From positions 41,786,689-41,850,688 of the forward strand of contig NC_030381.2 of the NCBI RefSeq assembly GCF_001625215.2: DNA of 64,000 nucleotides, written 5' to 3'. Below are positions 35,960 through 47,287 of the stretch, one piece after another. How positions within the stretch are numbered: the stretch's first letter is position 1; every line of letters starts with the position of its first letter. This DNA is from Daucus carota subsp. sativus. Taxonomy: Eukaryota > Streptophyta > Magnoliopsida > Apiales > Apiaceae. Both the position numbers and the translations under genes were made by a program. The notes beneath the pieces were generated by a model. That model saw only the letters and a program-made list of their open reading frames with translations, did no database searches and was not told the origin of the DNA.

Positions 35960-36500
35960 ATAACCTTTTGTAAATAACTTGTTTGGATGGGGAACTAGAG
36001 GATTAGTGATTGTTGTGTATGATGGTTTGTGTACAGTATCGATTTTCCCATGTTCGAATTGAGATGATGTTTATTGAGGTTTTTCACAAATGAATTCAGG
36101 GTCGATTTAGCAGATATTTATTTTATTTGTTTGCCCTCTTTTTAGAACAATTAATTAGTTCTCAAAATCGTTGTTAAGATATTCATGTTACAGAGTTAAT
36201 TTTTTAGTTGTATGTTTTTTTCTTGCTTATCTGAATCACGATATCAAAAGCTTACACCGTTGAGACCGAAGAGAATACGTGAACACTTCATAGTTAAAAG
36301 TACAGATTCTCACATACTTTAGAACTACAATACGACTCAAAAACAAGGATCTTCTAAGCTAATTAATTAAGAAAAACAGTACAAAGCAGGGGCAATGTTG
36401 TCTTGTTGTAACTCGAATGTGGTTTCTTCACTCTAGCTTTCGGTCAACAATTATGACGAAATTTATCAACTTTTGATCATACTGTCGGATGTGCTCTCGT
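35960..36500. other. Intergenic / LAX2 3' flank
   Basis: AT-rich. It probably includes the LAX2 3' UTR on the minus strand next to the stop codon at 36501. Nothing else was recognised. Confidence 0.4.
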
Positions 36501-39500
36501 TCAATGGTGGCCATGGAAAGCTGGTGATGGATGTGCGGCGGTGGCGTTGAGGTGAGGTGGTGGAGGGAATTGTGATGGCTGAGGTGGGCATTGATAGCAC
36601 TTGGTGAAGAGTCCAAATGTATCAATTTGATGAACAAAATTTGTGACACTAGCCCATCCACCGAACCCGAATCCGACCAGAAAAACCCACACAACTACGA
36701 AGATGTTAATGGTATAGGCCCCTGCCCATCTTCCCAAAATCTTTGGAGGTTGCTCCACAGCATTCTGCATCAAATTACAAGTTGAGTCAATTAAAAGATT
36801 CACATTGAAAGGCTAGAAGTTAGTGAAATGCTGCATTTGATTGATCGGTTACCTCTCTAGCCGCGGCTGATTTGAAGGTGAAGATGTAGGCCAGAGCAGG
36901 GATGATATAGACAGTGAAGCTAACAAGTAGTGATCCCACAGTGGAATTGATTGGTCCAAAGAAAGGGAAGATGATGGCCAAAAACCAGATGGGGATGACC
37001 ACAGGCAGCCGGGCTGCAGCGCGCTTGAACATGCTCTTGCAATCGTGCATCCCGATGGCTTTCTCCCATACAAAATATAATGGTGTGCATGCAAACCCGA
37101 ATGTTATAATCTGCACAATAAACAGCAAAATGAGGCCTAATGCAAACGCAAGATATGAGCATGCCTGGTGATATTCGACTGTTCGTGAGCTATTCAAGTG
37201 GTTTACAAGTAGTAAATATGCAGTGTGGTATGTTAGAAAGCATGCCTGGTGAATGAGCATCAAAATGACAGCCATGTCCTTGAATCGAGAGCTAGGGAGG
37301 AGAGCAAAAGCATTGGAATGGTTAAGAAGCAGATCACCAAATCTCCAGTACACAGCAATTGCAGATGGAAGAGTTAGTGTCATCACATAGAGGGTTGCCA
37401 ATAAGTAAATTGACTTGAATTTTTGTGGCTTCCACATTGCATGCATTATCTCCCTGTTGATAAAACCAAACACAAAATTACATCAAATCTTTTATTAATT
37501 CTACTTCATTATTTCCAATATTGTTTATTACTTGTATTATGCAACAAAATAGTCTGTGAGATGGACCACTCATCATTGGGTTTCACAGCTTAGTTGGAAA
37601 GCTGAAAAATAGCTTTGTATGACCAAACACGGCACTGTTTCTTTTCATGAATCTTGGCTTTCTATACATAGAAAGAAAAGAAAAGGGTCTCCAAGAAAGT
37701 GAGACTTTTTGCCCCCCACGCCTAGCAAAGCCCAAAGGGTAATTTCAGAGTCCAAAAATTTACCCTCCCCAGACTTCACAGTGGTTAATAAAATACTCCA
37801 TCCACCCCAATAAGCTTGTATTATCACCAGTGTTGTAAAAAGCGCAAATCGGTCCTAAGCGGTGAGGTGACCTTCTAGCGCTTAAGCGGATAAGCGGACG
37901 CTTAAGCGGAATTTTAAGCGGGTGATTAAGCGGATTAATAATATATATTTAAAATTTTATATATAATAATATTATATATATAATTAAAATTATAAAATAA
38001 TTAAGTAATAAGAATTTAAACATAAAATGTTTTTGATAAAAAAGATATTTTTAATATTTTATTATAATTTTCATAATATTTATAAAAAAATATATGTATT
38101 TAAATATAAAAAATTAGCAAGTCAAAATCATTATGACCGCTTAATCCGCTTAATGTACGCTTAATCCGCTTAACAAGCCGCTTAATGTTAAAAACGCTTA
38201 ATCTCCCGCTTAATGTTAAATCGAAGCGTTTTACCCTCCGATTCCGCTTAAGCGCCCGCTTAGACGGCCGCTTAATGCGCTTTTTAGAACATTGATTATC
38301 ACATGCTCTTAACATGAAAAATACCACTTTAATAGTTTATGCAAGAATAAAGCTGTGTTAAAAATGCAGCAGCAGCTGGTCAGCAGAATATATTACTGGT
38401 ATTACAAGTAAGCAAATGGACAGCTTTTGGATAAGGATTGGTCATTAGATTACAAGGTCAGATCATGTCCGAGCAGGGTCAGGGGCTAGTCGTTTTCAAT
38501 GTACATAGAAAAATAGTTGATACTATTGTACACTGCAGGCACAATATTTTACAAATTTGCAGTTTGGTCCCTGGTGATTCATGCATTTTATATAGAATAA
38601 GTTGCCAATTTGATGCATTGAAATGAGGGGGAGATTTTGGAGTTGGACGTAAGAGACACGAAAACCATAATATAAGATTAGAAGTTGTCTTACACAGTAA
38701 CAGCATGTCCCCCGAATGTATAGAGAATGTTTGTTGCCCCTGTGAAGTATAGTACTAATTTGGCTGGTCCTGTATGCTTCACCCCTTCCACCTACATTTT
38801 ATTTCAAAAAATTAATTTTTTATATTATATGCAACTCCCTTGCTTCTGAGTTGATATATCTTAATAAATCGGAAAATTTTAGACATTGTTGCGGTATCAT
38901 AATAAAAATGTGGTACAATAATGTGTAGTAATGTAAGGTACCTGGTCATGGAGGAGTGAGGCAATGGTGAGGTACCAAGCAGTGTAAGTGGTCATGATGA
39001 GGCCTAAGAATGACCAGATTCTGTAGTTGTGGAATGAGGGTATGAAAACTGTGGTAGCACAGCAAGCTCCAAATATGTAAGTCCAAGTTCTCTTGTCCAG
39101 ATTATCATTTATGTAGTATATGTTGCTGCAACAAGAATCTTGATGTTAACAGACCCTTTTGTAATTGTCAGATTTAAACATATATACAGCTAGCTAATAC
39201 ATTGCTAGAACATTATTATATTTAAAATAATTGTATGGGCAGTCTTTCTAGTACTATAATATAGAGCTACAATGCTAGGTAGATACCTTGCACAAGCTAT
39301 GAGCTGAATGACAGATCCAAACAGAAGAAATGTGCAGTTGAATGCCAAGCCCACATTCCTCCAGTGTTTCCCAAGGAGACCATCAAGAACTTCAAACCAC
39401 TGTCCTCAGAAAATTATTCAAGAAAAACCCATGAGGAAAAAAAATTGTTTATTTGTGGGGTTTTTATTTAGGGAGAGTAGATCAAACCTGGATGACATGG

Positions 39501-40027
39501 TTTCTAAAATCAACTTTCTCTCTTTCTTTTCTGGTTCTGTACTCTACATAGAGAATGCTGATGAGATAGGCTGTCCAACTTCCCATGAGTCCATAGAAGA
39601 TCTGAAACAGCACTCCAGATAGCATTCCCAGTTGTGAGAATGAGTATGGAAGTGTTAGTAACACTTGAGCCACCTGAAATTTTCAAAACATACAATTTAC
39701 AAAGTTAGACATATCCTCAATACCTGGTCTGGATTCGGTTTTCGCTCACCCGAGAAATATAAGAAAGGACTAAAAAAAACACATTACAGAAAATCTGGAA
39801 TGAATAACATGTTATGATTTCTTTGCATGGCAAATAACAAAAATATATGAAACAAATAAGATGACCTGATTTGAAGAGCAGCTGAACCAAGCATCATAAG
39901 CAGAGCCACCATGCCAGAAGAGCTGAGAAATGCTAGCTTTTAAATCCTTAGGCTTCCCACTATCAGTTTCCATTTCCACATAGTTCCCTGCTAATACAGT
40001 CTCTACCACAACTTTCTCTTCTCCCAT
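36501..40027 (-). CDS. LAX2: AUX1/LAX auxin influx carrier, LAX2-like
   Basis: Eight coding exons on the minus strand: 40027-39866, 39673-39488, 39399-39287, 39125-38942, 38791-38694, 37453-37246, 37110-36853 and 36764-36501. They give 490 aa, the normal family length (about 470-490). The whole chain matches AUX/LAX proteins, a plasma-membrane proton/IAA symporter family of the amino-acid/auxin permease superfamily with about 11 membrane spans. Diagnostic blocks include FWHGGSAYDAWFSC (40-50s), QVLLTLPYSFSQLGMLSG, ILYVEYRTRKEREK, EVLDGLLGKHWRNVGLAFNC and HQIDTFGLFTKCYQCPP. The N-terminus (VLAGNYVEME) and the His/Pro-rich C-terminus point to LAX2 rather than AUX1. Six introns are GT-AG. Intron 6 (37111-37245) begins with GC, has length divisible by three and contains no stop. 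Intron 5 contains a hAT-type MITE. LAX2 acts in vascular patterning and root and leaf development in Arabidopsis. Confidence 0.93.
37111..37245 (-). other. GC-AG intron of LAX2 that is open in frame
   Basis: On the minus strand the exon ends CTCATTCACCAG and the intron starts GCATGC; it ends TTGTGCAG before ATTATAACATTC. Splicing here restores LMLIHQ-IITFGF, the family consensus. The intron is 135 nt (45 codons) with no stop. A 14-base copy of the junction (TCACCAGGCATGCT) recurs 81 nt further into the intron, a second potential GC donor also in phase. No GT donor gives the conserved protein. Confidence 0.75.
37828..38294. mobile_element. hAT-type MITE in LAX2 intron 5
   Basis: The element begins CAGTGTTGTAAAAAGCGC and ends GCGCTTTTTAGAACATTG (inverted match with two differences). 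It is flanked by perfect 8-bp direct repeats ATTATCAC at 37820-37827 and 38295-38302. The length is 467 bp. Subterminal regions are arrays of CGCTTAA / TTAAGCG words. The 8-bp duplication and CA...TG ends place it in hAT. Confidence 0.88.
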
Positions 40028-40164
40028 TGAAGCTCAGATTACTCAAAATCTAATATTCTTCTTCTGTTTTGCAGGCTATGTTAAGTGCTGAAAAAAGATG
40101 CAGAAAGTGATGATATTAGAATGAATGAAAGTTATAGCATTGCTGGATACTTATGATGCAGAGA

Positions 40165-40185
40165 CATGCATATATTTATATATGG
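40165..40185 (-). promoter_or_regulatory. Likely LAX2 TATA box
   Basis: The minus strand reads CCATATATAAATATATG about 140-160 bases upstream of the LAX2 start codon, at a plausible distance for a leader of about 110 nt. Confidence 0.45.
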
Positions 40186-43100
40186 ATGGAGTGAGAATAA
40201 AGGGGATGAGTAAATGCACAAAAGGCTGTGTTTGAAAGGTATGTTTGAGAGGTGTTTGGGGAAGTGAGTTAATGGTGAGCTAAGCATGAATACTTTAAAC
40301 TTACAGCTTTAAACCATTTCTTAATCCTATATTCTTTTAGATTATGTTTATTTTGTTTTCTACTGACTAAACCTGTGTTATTCTAATTGAGTTATTCAAA
40401 AGAATAATTAGAGGGAGCGTGGGTGGCTTGTTTGCATGAGCGGTTTCCTCACTTCAAGGCAAATTATAGTATTTATTGAGTTTTTAGCTTAATCATGCTT
40501 TGTCTCTTGCTAATTGCTCCTACCAACTTAGTATGAGTTCTTTGTTTGTTTCAGATTTCGTAGTACATTAACACGTGATAATGTAATTAGTCCATAGAAA
40601 ATGTATCTGCCATAATCGTAATGAATAACCTCTTCTTAAAGGTCGACAGTTCAAGTATCAGAGTTCATATAATAAGTGAAAATTTGTAATTCTACCCCTG
40701 AGACTTAAAGATTGTACAGGTTACCAAGTTCGAATGAATCAGGGCCTAAGCAGTGTTTTGTTTAATTTCTCCTTGGCAAGTAGTAGCACAAGATTTGGTA
40801 AGTGAGAGATATTCTGGTATTTATTATATTGGTTCAAGAAAAGAGAGAAGGAAATAATGAAGCAAGCAGGAGTGAATGAAAGAAATAATAAGCAAGTAGA
40901 CCACATGATTGCAGCCAAACGGGCGTGGTCTGTTTTTTATGAAGTAGAGAAACCACTTTAATCACATGGCCAATCCCAAATCCCCTCCCTGGACTCGAGA
41001 ACTCATCTTGACCCCTCAGATTAAAGCCCACAACCCTAAACCACTCTTATTTCCATGCTCACCTTTCTTTTGTTTTACATACACATGTACATTCTTGACA
41101 TGCTAGGCCGGAAACACGGCTAACCTACGCTGCAGTCCCGACTAAACTTCAAAATTTTATTGAATTTTTCTTAAGCCCGGATGTTTAGTTAAGAATTAAC
41201 AGAAGCTCTGCTGGTATTCAAAATGTTCGGAATTCTAGTTCCACAGGGACATAGATATTATATATTCAGCCCCCTGGAATTACCTTCTGCACTATCACTA
41301 TTCTTTTATCATATGTAAAATTCTAGCTTTTAAATTCTTGTAGTACAAAACCACAGCAGTAAATTTCACTTTTATGTGGGCTTTCTAGTTCTTTGCTAGT
41401 TTCCATCATTTAGATTCTCTCAAATTATTTATGCAGAGACAAAGGCAGCTCATACATTTTGCTTTTGCTTCTTTTTACATCCTCATAAATCACTGCAATT
41501 CTTTTTCATGGATTGGTCATGGGAACTAAATATAATTGCCTTATTTCCAGATCATTCTGCAAGTTGTTTAAGATTATGTCAAAATAACTAATTATCAGGT
41601 AACATGTGCAGAGGATGCTCTGGTACATGACATGAAAGGGATATATCAGGTTCAAATATAGTGAAGTCATATCCAGGTACTACTGATAATTCTATGGCCA
41701 ATTATTCTCGGGTTCGAATGAGAACCAAAAATCTGAGAACCAATTTGTTTTTTTTTTTTCACTCGACAAAGAATGCAAACAGTTTATAGCCATACAGGAA
41801 AAAAAAACATTGGTTCTCCGATTCTCATTTTTAGCGTAGTACTCACTGGACTCGGACCCTATACACTATACAGGACCGATGTTGGTTCACGTTGTAGTTA
41901 AAAAAACTTGAATACCTGAGCTAGATAGATCACTGATCATTTCAGTTTTAAAATGATGGAACACCTTGAGTTTTTACTTTACAAGCTGATCTATGATTAT
42001 TCACACACTATCATAAAATATTTTCTGTGTGAATTGTAACTTAAGAAAGAATTTGTTTTGGTGCAGAGCAACATATTGATGGTTATGTTGGCCACCACAT
42101 CCCACTCTTATTGTTAAGTCCTGCTTTCACCTCAGTACTCATTGGGACCAAAAACAAAACATTCCAGTGTGCCTTCTGTCTCCTTGACTATACATTGTTG
42201 AGTCCATTTTATCAGAGGCAAACACCATTCATCAGCCCATGCCTATTGCCTTCACCTATATCCATCATTTTCATCCTGCATTTTCATTGTCTCTTGTAAC
42301 TTAAATTAATCCACTCTTATTTATAACATAATTTACATGTAATCATGACTCCTAATCTGTGTTCCGCGGTCTGACAAAGTAGCATGGGTGCTTCATTATG
42401 CAATACTCTTGTCTTTAAATCAAAAAATGTATCCTATACAAACTTATGTCAATATGACTAACTTTTTTGGATTATATTTGGAATACTAGTTAGCAAGGCC
42501 ATAGGTCCATAACTAATTAAGAAATGGATCAGTTAAAAGTCTGTAGATTTTGTAGCTGTAGTTATCTTAATAGTCTTTTTAGGTACAAAAGTTTGGTTTC
42601 ATATGATTGTCATTACAATGAACTCTTTCCATATGCTCTATGATTCATATGATTATAGTCATGAACATCATAAGAAACACCTATTACAGAAAACCAAGTG
42701 TGATAATAATAGATATAAGCACGCGACGAATATTAATGCTTCATAACTCAATTATGCTAACACATTCTTGAAGTCAACTTAAAAATGAATAAATATTTGG
42801 GAAAATGATGTTAGAATCAATGTAAAGATGGTATCAAGACATTGTCATTAATAGCTTTCTTGATCATGTTGCACTCTAAGAAAAAGAAAACCTAAAGTTG
42901 ATCTTTCCATTGGATACTTTGATCTTTAAAAAGGTTAGTTAGCCATGGAATGATTAAAGCTTGGTTAGTGGGGCTGAATCTGCTTACTCATTCTTTACCA
43001 ACTTTATACAATGAAACAGTTTCTACATATGAAAAGAGAAGCAGCTTTGAGTTTTAGATGCTCCATATCCATGGTAAATCACCAGCTTTCATTGACTTGA

Positions 43101-44475
43101 CATGAACTGAAATGATGGTCAGCTCCATTAACTAAAGCACTCCTACATATAATTAACAGTCTCTTTCATTTACAAACATCATCATACAAGACTTGCACTT
43201 TTGGCTGCTGAAATGGCCAGCCAAAACCAAGGGCTTGTAAAGATCATCAAAGTAATGACATTGTTATGCTATAGATTTAAGTTACAGCATGACAGGCCTG
43301 TATGGATTATCAAAAAGGAAACCAAGAACATTAGCTTTAGCATGGCAATAGACAGCTTTTATAACAGTTTGCTTGCATTTTTGAATGTGCTGTGGATTCA
43401 AATTGAAGTTAGCTTCAGTTTATTGCATTAAAGTGATGAGGTTCCTGCTTCATTAAACTCATTTTTCTCATTGCTAGTCAGCAAAGTAACTAGATGACAA
43501 CTGAGACTGGTGCCTGGTCCTGTTTTGTTTCGTTTTTTGGTGAAAAAAGTTTATGCTTAGTTTGTCTCTGACCCCCAAACTGTCTAATTGTTTTGGTAAC
43601 TAAAAACAAATTGTACATTTGATTTGAGCCATGTCTCAGTAATCTTAATTCTCATAGAAGTTTGCACTTCTTTGATATAGCATCACAATGAGGATTAAGT
43701 GAGATAAAGGAAATCTACCGAAAATATGTAGAGATTTTAGAATAGCATGAAGAAACGAGGCCAGGAATAGAGATGTATAAGATCATTGCAAATATTAAAG
43801 AAAACAAAAGCAAAAATGAGTTTTCGAGTGACATACATCACTATGTACCCCAGAAATGGAATTTCAAGCATAATTTTTGCGCGACTAAGCCCAAAACTTT
43901 TTTTATAATTGCATTTTTTCTGTGATAAACTGGGGCGCATTGACCTTGAGCATTGAGTGGTAAGGTCATGTTCATTTGGCTAAGTTGTTATTATCAAGCA
44001 TGTCATATTTCTAAGAACCTCTTTTGTAGGCTCTATATTTTTCACAGTTGTGACTTCCAAAGGGTCTCCAGTGTGCTCCAATAAGATTCAATTGAGTATT
44101 TTCCACTTTCAAACTCCGATCGGCATAAGACGGAGGCAGTAGAGGACTAAAGGTAGAGCAGCGGCCAGTTAAGAGTAACAGGAAGCAAACTAGTGAAGTA
44201 CACTAGATCGTAAATAAAACTAGTGAAGTACTGGGCTACTGGTGGACTGGACTTCAAAATTCAAGTTGGGCCATATGAAATTATTGTAATGATAACCGTA
44301 ATGTGTAAGCCAAAATCTGTAAATATATCTATATATATAAAATTTATTGTTCTTAAATAAATTTATATATAATTTAATTCGGTTCGGTTCAATTAAGTTT
44401 GTATCTGGTTTAGAAAAATTTAAAACAAATCGCCACGATATCATTGATTTGGTTTTTATTGAGTTTAGTTATTAA
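40186..44475. other. Long intergenic region upstream of LAX2, no gene recognised
   Basis: No exon, RNA gene or complete transposon could be supported. At about 41713-41840 short inverted words (GAGAACCAAT against ATTGGTTCTC, with GAGAA/TTCTC repeats outside) suggest a tiny MITE of about 130 bp. The remaining open frames are short and lack domains. Confidence 0.4.
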
Positions 44476-45823
44476 CTAGTTGTGAAGCCGCGCGTTGCGA
44501 CGGCCTATAAAAATTATATTAATGATCAATATTAATATTGGTAGAATGTAATAATTTTGTGACTGTCTATAAAAAGCATATTAATGATCCAAAATTAATA
44601 TTTGTAGGATAAAATAAATTTTATATTATAAATATCTTGATGTAATACTAATACTAATATATAAAATTGCAAAATTGGACTATAATTCATAGTGAAAAAA
44701 CTGAAAATAAATTTCTACACATGATTAACAATTTAAAGCACGACGAATCTTAATTTTTTTTTTTAAGTAATCATGTTCCTACATTATCACCTTCCTCCAA
44801 TATTTTTGGATTGATTGTGCACAAAAACATCTAAGTTAAATCTGAGATAACGGTCTATAACTACCCTTGCTTGTAACAATAGTACTGTCGTCCCTTAAAA
44901 GTTGCTTGAACGGAGAATACAGATAATGCATGAATAATATTTTCCTGTGTACAAAATAAATCATATAAAAATTAACAACAACAAACATGTCTGATGAACA
45001 AAACAAATACTATAAAAGAATAACCAACAAACAAACATCACTAATAGTTAATTTATTGATATCATCCATCAATATCATGTTAAGACTATATTTTTCTCCC
45101 ATGTTTGGATTTGTCGACTCCCACATAGCGGTCTATAACTACGTTTGTTTGCAACAACCTTTATTATTTTTTTAATACCGTATAAATAGCCTTCACTTAT
45201 CGTTGCAGAAGAACGGCACCACCGAGTTAGAAATCGAGCAAGAAAACTATCACTAAAACTATCACTAGAGAGAGGTAGAGTTGTGGTATTGAGGGAGAGT
45301 AGGTTGTGTTTAGATGATCCAAAACCCTACAACCTACAAGGATATTTATAGGTCCAGAAAGATTTGTGTGCTACTCTTTCCAATAATTAAATAATCTGAA
45401 ACAAAATCAGATTAAAACTTTCAAGCTGCTATATTCCATAAATAATCTGAAACAAAATCAGATTCTGAAACTTGCTTCTAATATATCCGAAACTAAAAAA
45501 GGTAGTTCTAATTTTTGATATTTTTCATTCGAAAATTCCAAAAAATTAGAAAATTAGAACGGAGCGATGTGAGAGGCGCCACCTACACGCCCCTTCTCCT
45601 TTATATAAAAATAAATTCAAATTAAAACTTTCAAGCTACTATATTCCATAAATAATCTGAAACAAAATCAGATTCTGAAACTTGCTTCTAATATATCCGA
45701 AACTAAAAAAGGTAGTTCTAATTTTTGATATTTTTCATCCAAAAATTTCAGAAAATTAGAAAAATAGAACGGAGCGATGTGAGAGGCGACACCTACACGC
45801 CCCTCGCTTCTACTTTATATTGA
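44476..45823 (-). mobile_element. Helitron copy A (non-autonomous)
   Basis: On the minus strand the 5' end is A|TCAATATAAAGTAGAAGC and the 3' end is a GC-rich hairpin (around 44488-44505) followed by CAACTAG|T. The length is 1348 bp. The last 220 bases on the 5' side are duplicated in tandem (about 45400-45610 and 45615-45823), each ending with a GCGAGG...CCTTTATAT-type terminus. No Rep/helicase. The shared 62-codon frame (44987-45175) is conserved only as part of the repeat. Confidence 0.75.
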
Positions 45824-45825
45824 TA

Positions 45826-47104
45826 CTAGTTGAGAAGCCGCGCGTTGCGGCGGCCTATAAAAATATATTAATGATTTAATATTAATATTTGTAGAATAAA
45901 ATAATTTTATGACTGTCTATAAAAAGTATATTAATGTTTCAAAGTTAATATTTGTAGGATAAAATAAATTTATATTATAAAAATTTTGATGTAATACCAA
46001 TACTAATATATAAAATTGCAAAATTGGACGATAATTCATGGTGAAAAAATGAAAATAAATTTATACACGTAATTAACAATTTAAAGCATGACGAATCTTA
46101 ATTTTATTTGGTTTTTTTTTTTTGAAAAGTAATCATGTTCTTACATTGTCACCTTCCTCCAATTTTTTTGGATTGATTGTGCACAAAAACATAACTTAAA
46201 TATAACTACCCTCTTAAAAGTTGCTTGAACGGAGCAAACAGACAATGCATGAATAATTTTTTCATGTATACAAAGTAAATAATATAAAAATTAACAAAAA
46301 CAAACATGTCCGATGAACAAAATAAATATTATAAAAGAATAACCAACAAACATACATCACTAATAGTTAATTTATTGACATCAATCATCAATATCATGTC
46401 AAGACTATATTCTTTTCCCGTGTTTGGATTTGTCGACTCCAATATAACAGTCTATAACTACATTTGCTTGCAACAACCTTTACTGTACAAACAGCCTTCA
46501 ATTATCGTTGCAGAAAAACGACACCTCCGAGTTAGAATTCGAGCAAGAGAAAAGTATTTCTATTTTTTGATATTTTCCATCATAAAATTTCAAAAAATTA
46601 GAAAAATAGAACGAAGCGATGTGAGAGGCGCCACCTACACGCCCCTCGCTTCTCCTTTAAAAATCGAGTAAGAGAACTATCAGGTAGGTTTGTGGCATTG
46701 AGAGATGAGGTTGTGTTTAGATGATTCAAAACCCTACGATCTATACGGGTATTTATAGGTGCAGAGAGACTTGTTTGCTACTCTTTACCATAATTAAATA
46801 ATCTAAACAAAATCAGATTAAAATTTTCAATCTACTATATTCCATAAATAATATGTCTTTCTCATAATTAAATAATCTGAAACAAAATCAGATTAAAACT
46901 TTCAAGCTACTATATTTCATAAATAATCCGAAACAAAATCAGATTCTGAAACTTGCTTCTAATATACCCGAAACTGAAAAAGGTAGTTCTAATTTTTGAT
47001 ATTGATTTCATCCAAAAATTTCAGAAAATTAGAAAAATAGAACGGAGCGGTGTGAGAGGCGCCACCTATACGCCCCTCGCTTCTCCTTTATATAAGTATA
47101 TTGA
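45826..47104 (-). mobile_element. Helitron copy B, head-to-tail with copy A
   Basis: On the minus strand it starts A|TCAATATACTTATATAAAGG and ends with hairpin GCCGC...GCGGC and CTCAACTAG|T. The length is 1279 bp, with clear identity to copy A along its length. The 3' end of this copy is separated from the 5' end of copy A by only two bases (TA at 45824-45825). Confidence 0.75.
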
Positions 47105-47287
47105 TGATTGATATTGAATATTGATGATTAGTTCGATTTTAATGGTTTAATTTTATTCGGTTGTTTCGATTTTGATTTCAATTTTAATTTTTGGTTAGAT
47201 TTGGTTTATCCCTGCTAAATTTTAGGATCCACCCTCGGTATCTTTATGATTTGAGAGAGAAACGAGAAATAATTAAAAAAAAAATAA

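Larger units (their letters stand above)
31928..35960. repeat. Right arm of the large inverted repeat
   Basis: This 4.0-kb arm contains the plus-strand GRP2/CSP gene. It holds three related units in its 3' flank, each with a CAGTTGAGC(C/A)TTAT core (near 33945, 34705 and 35025). These correspond inverted to left-arm units near 26370, 28540 and 29620. A 300-bp TIR MITE (35428-35727) interrupts it near the outer end. Confidence 0.75.

Noticed and set aside
44987-46671. Similar small frames (starting MSDEQNKYYKRITNK) at 44987 and 46306
   Set aside because: They are conserved only because the two Helitron copies are repeats of each other; no protein family recognised.
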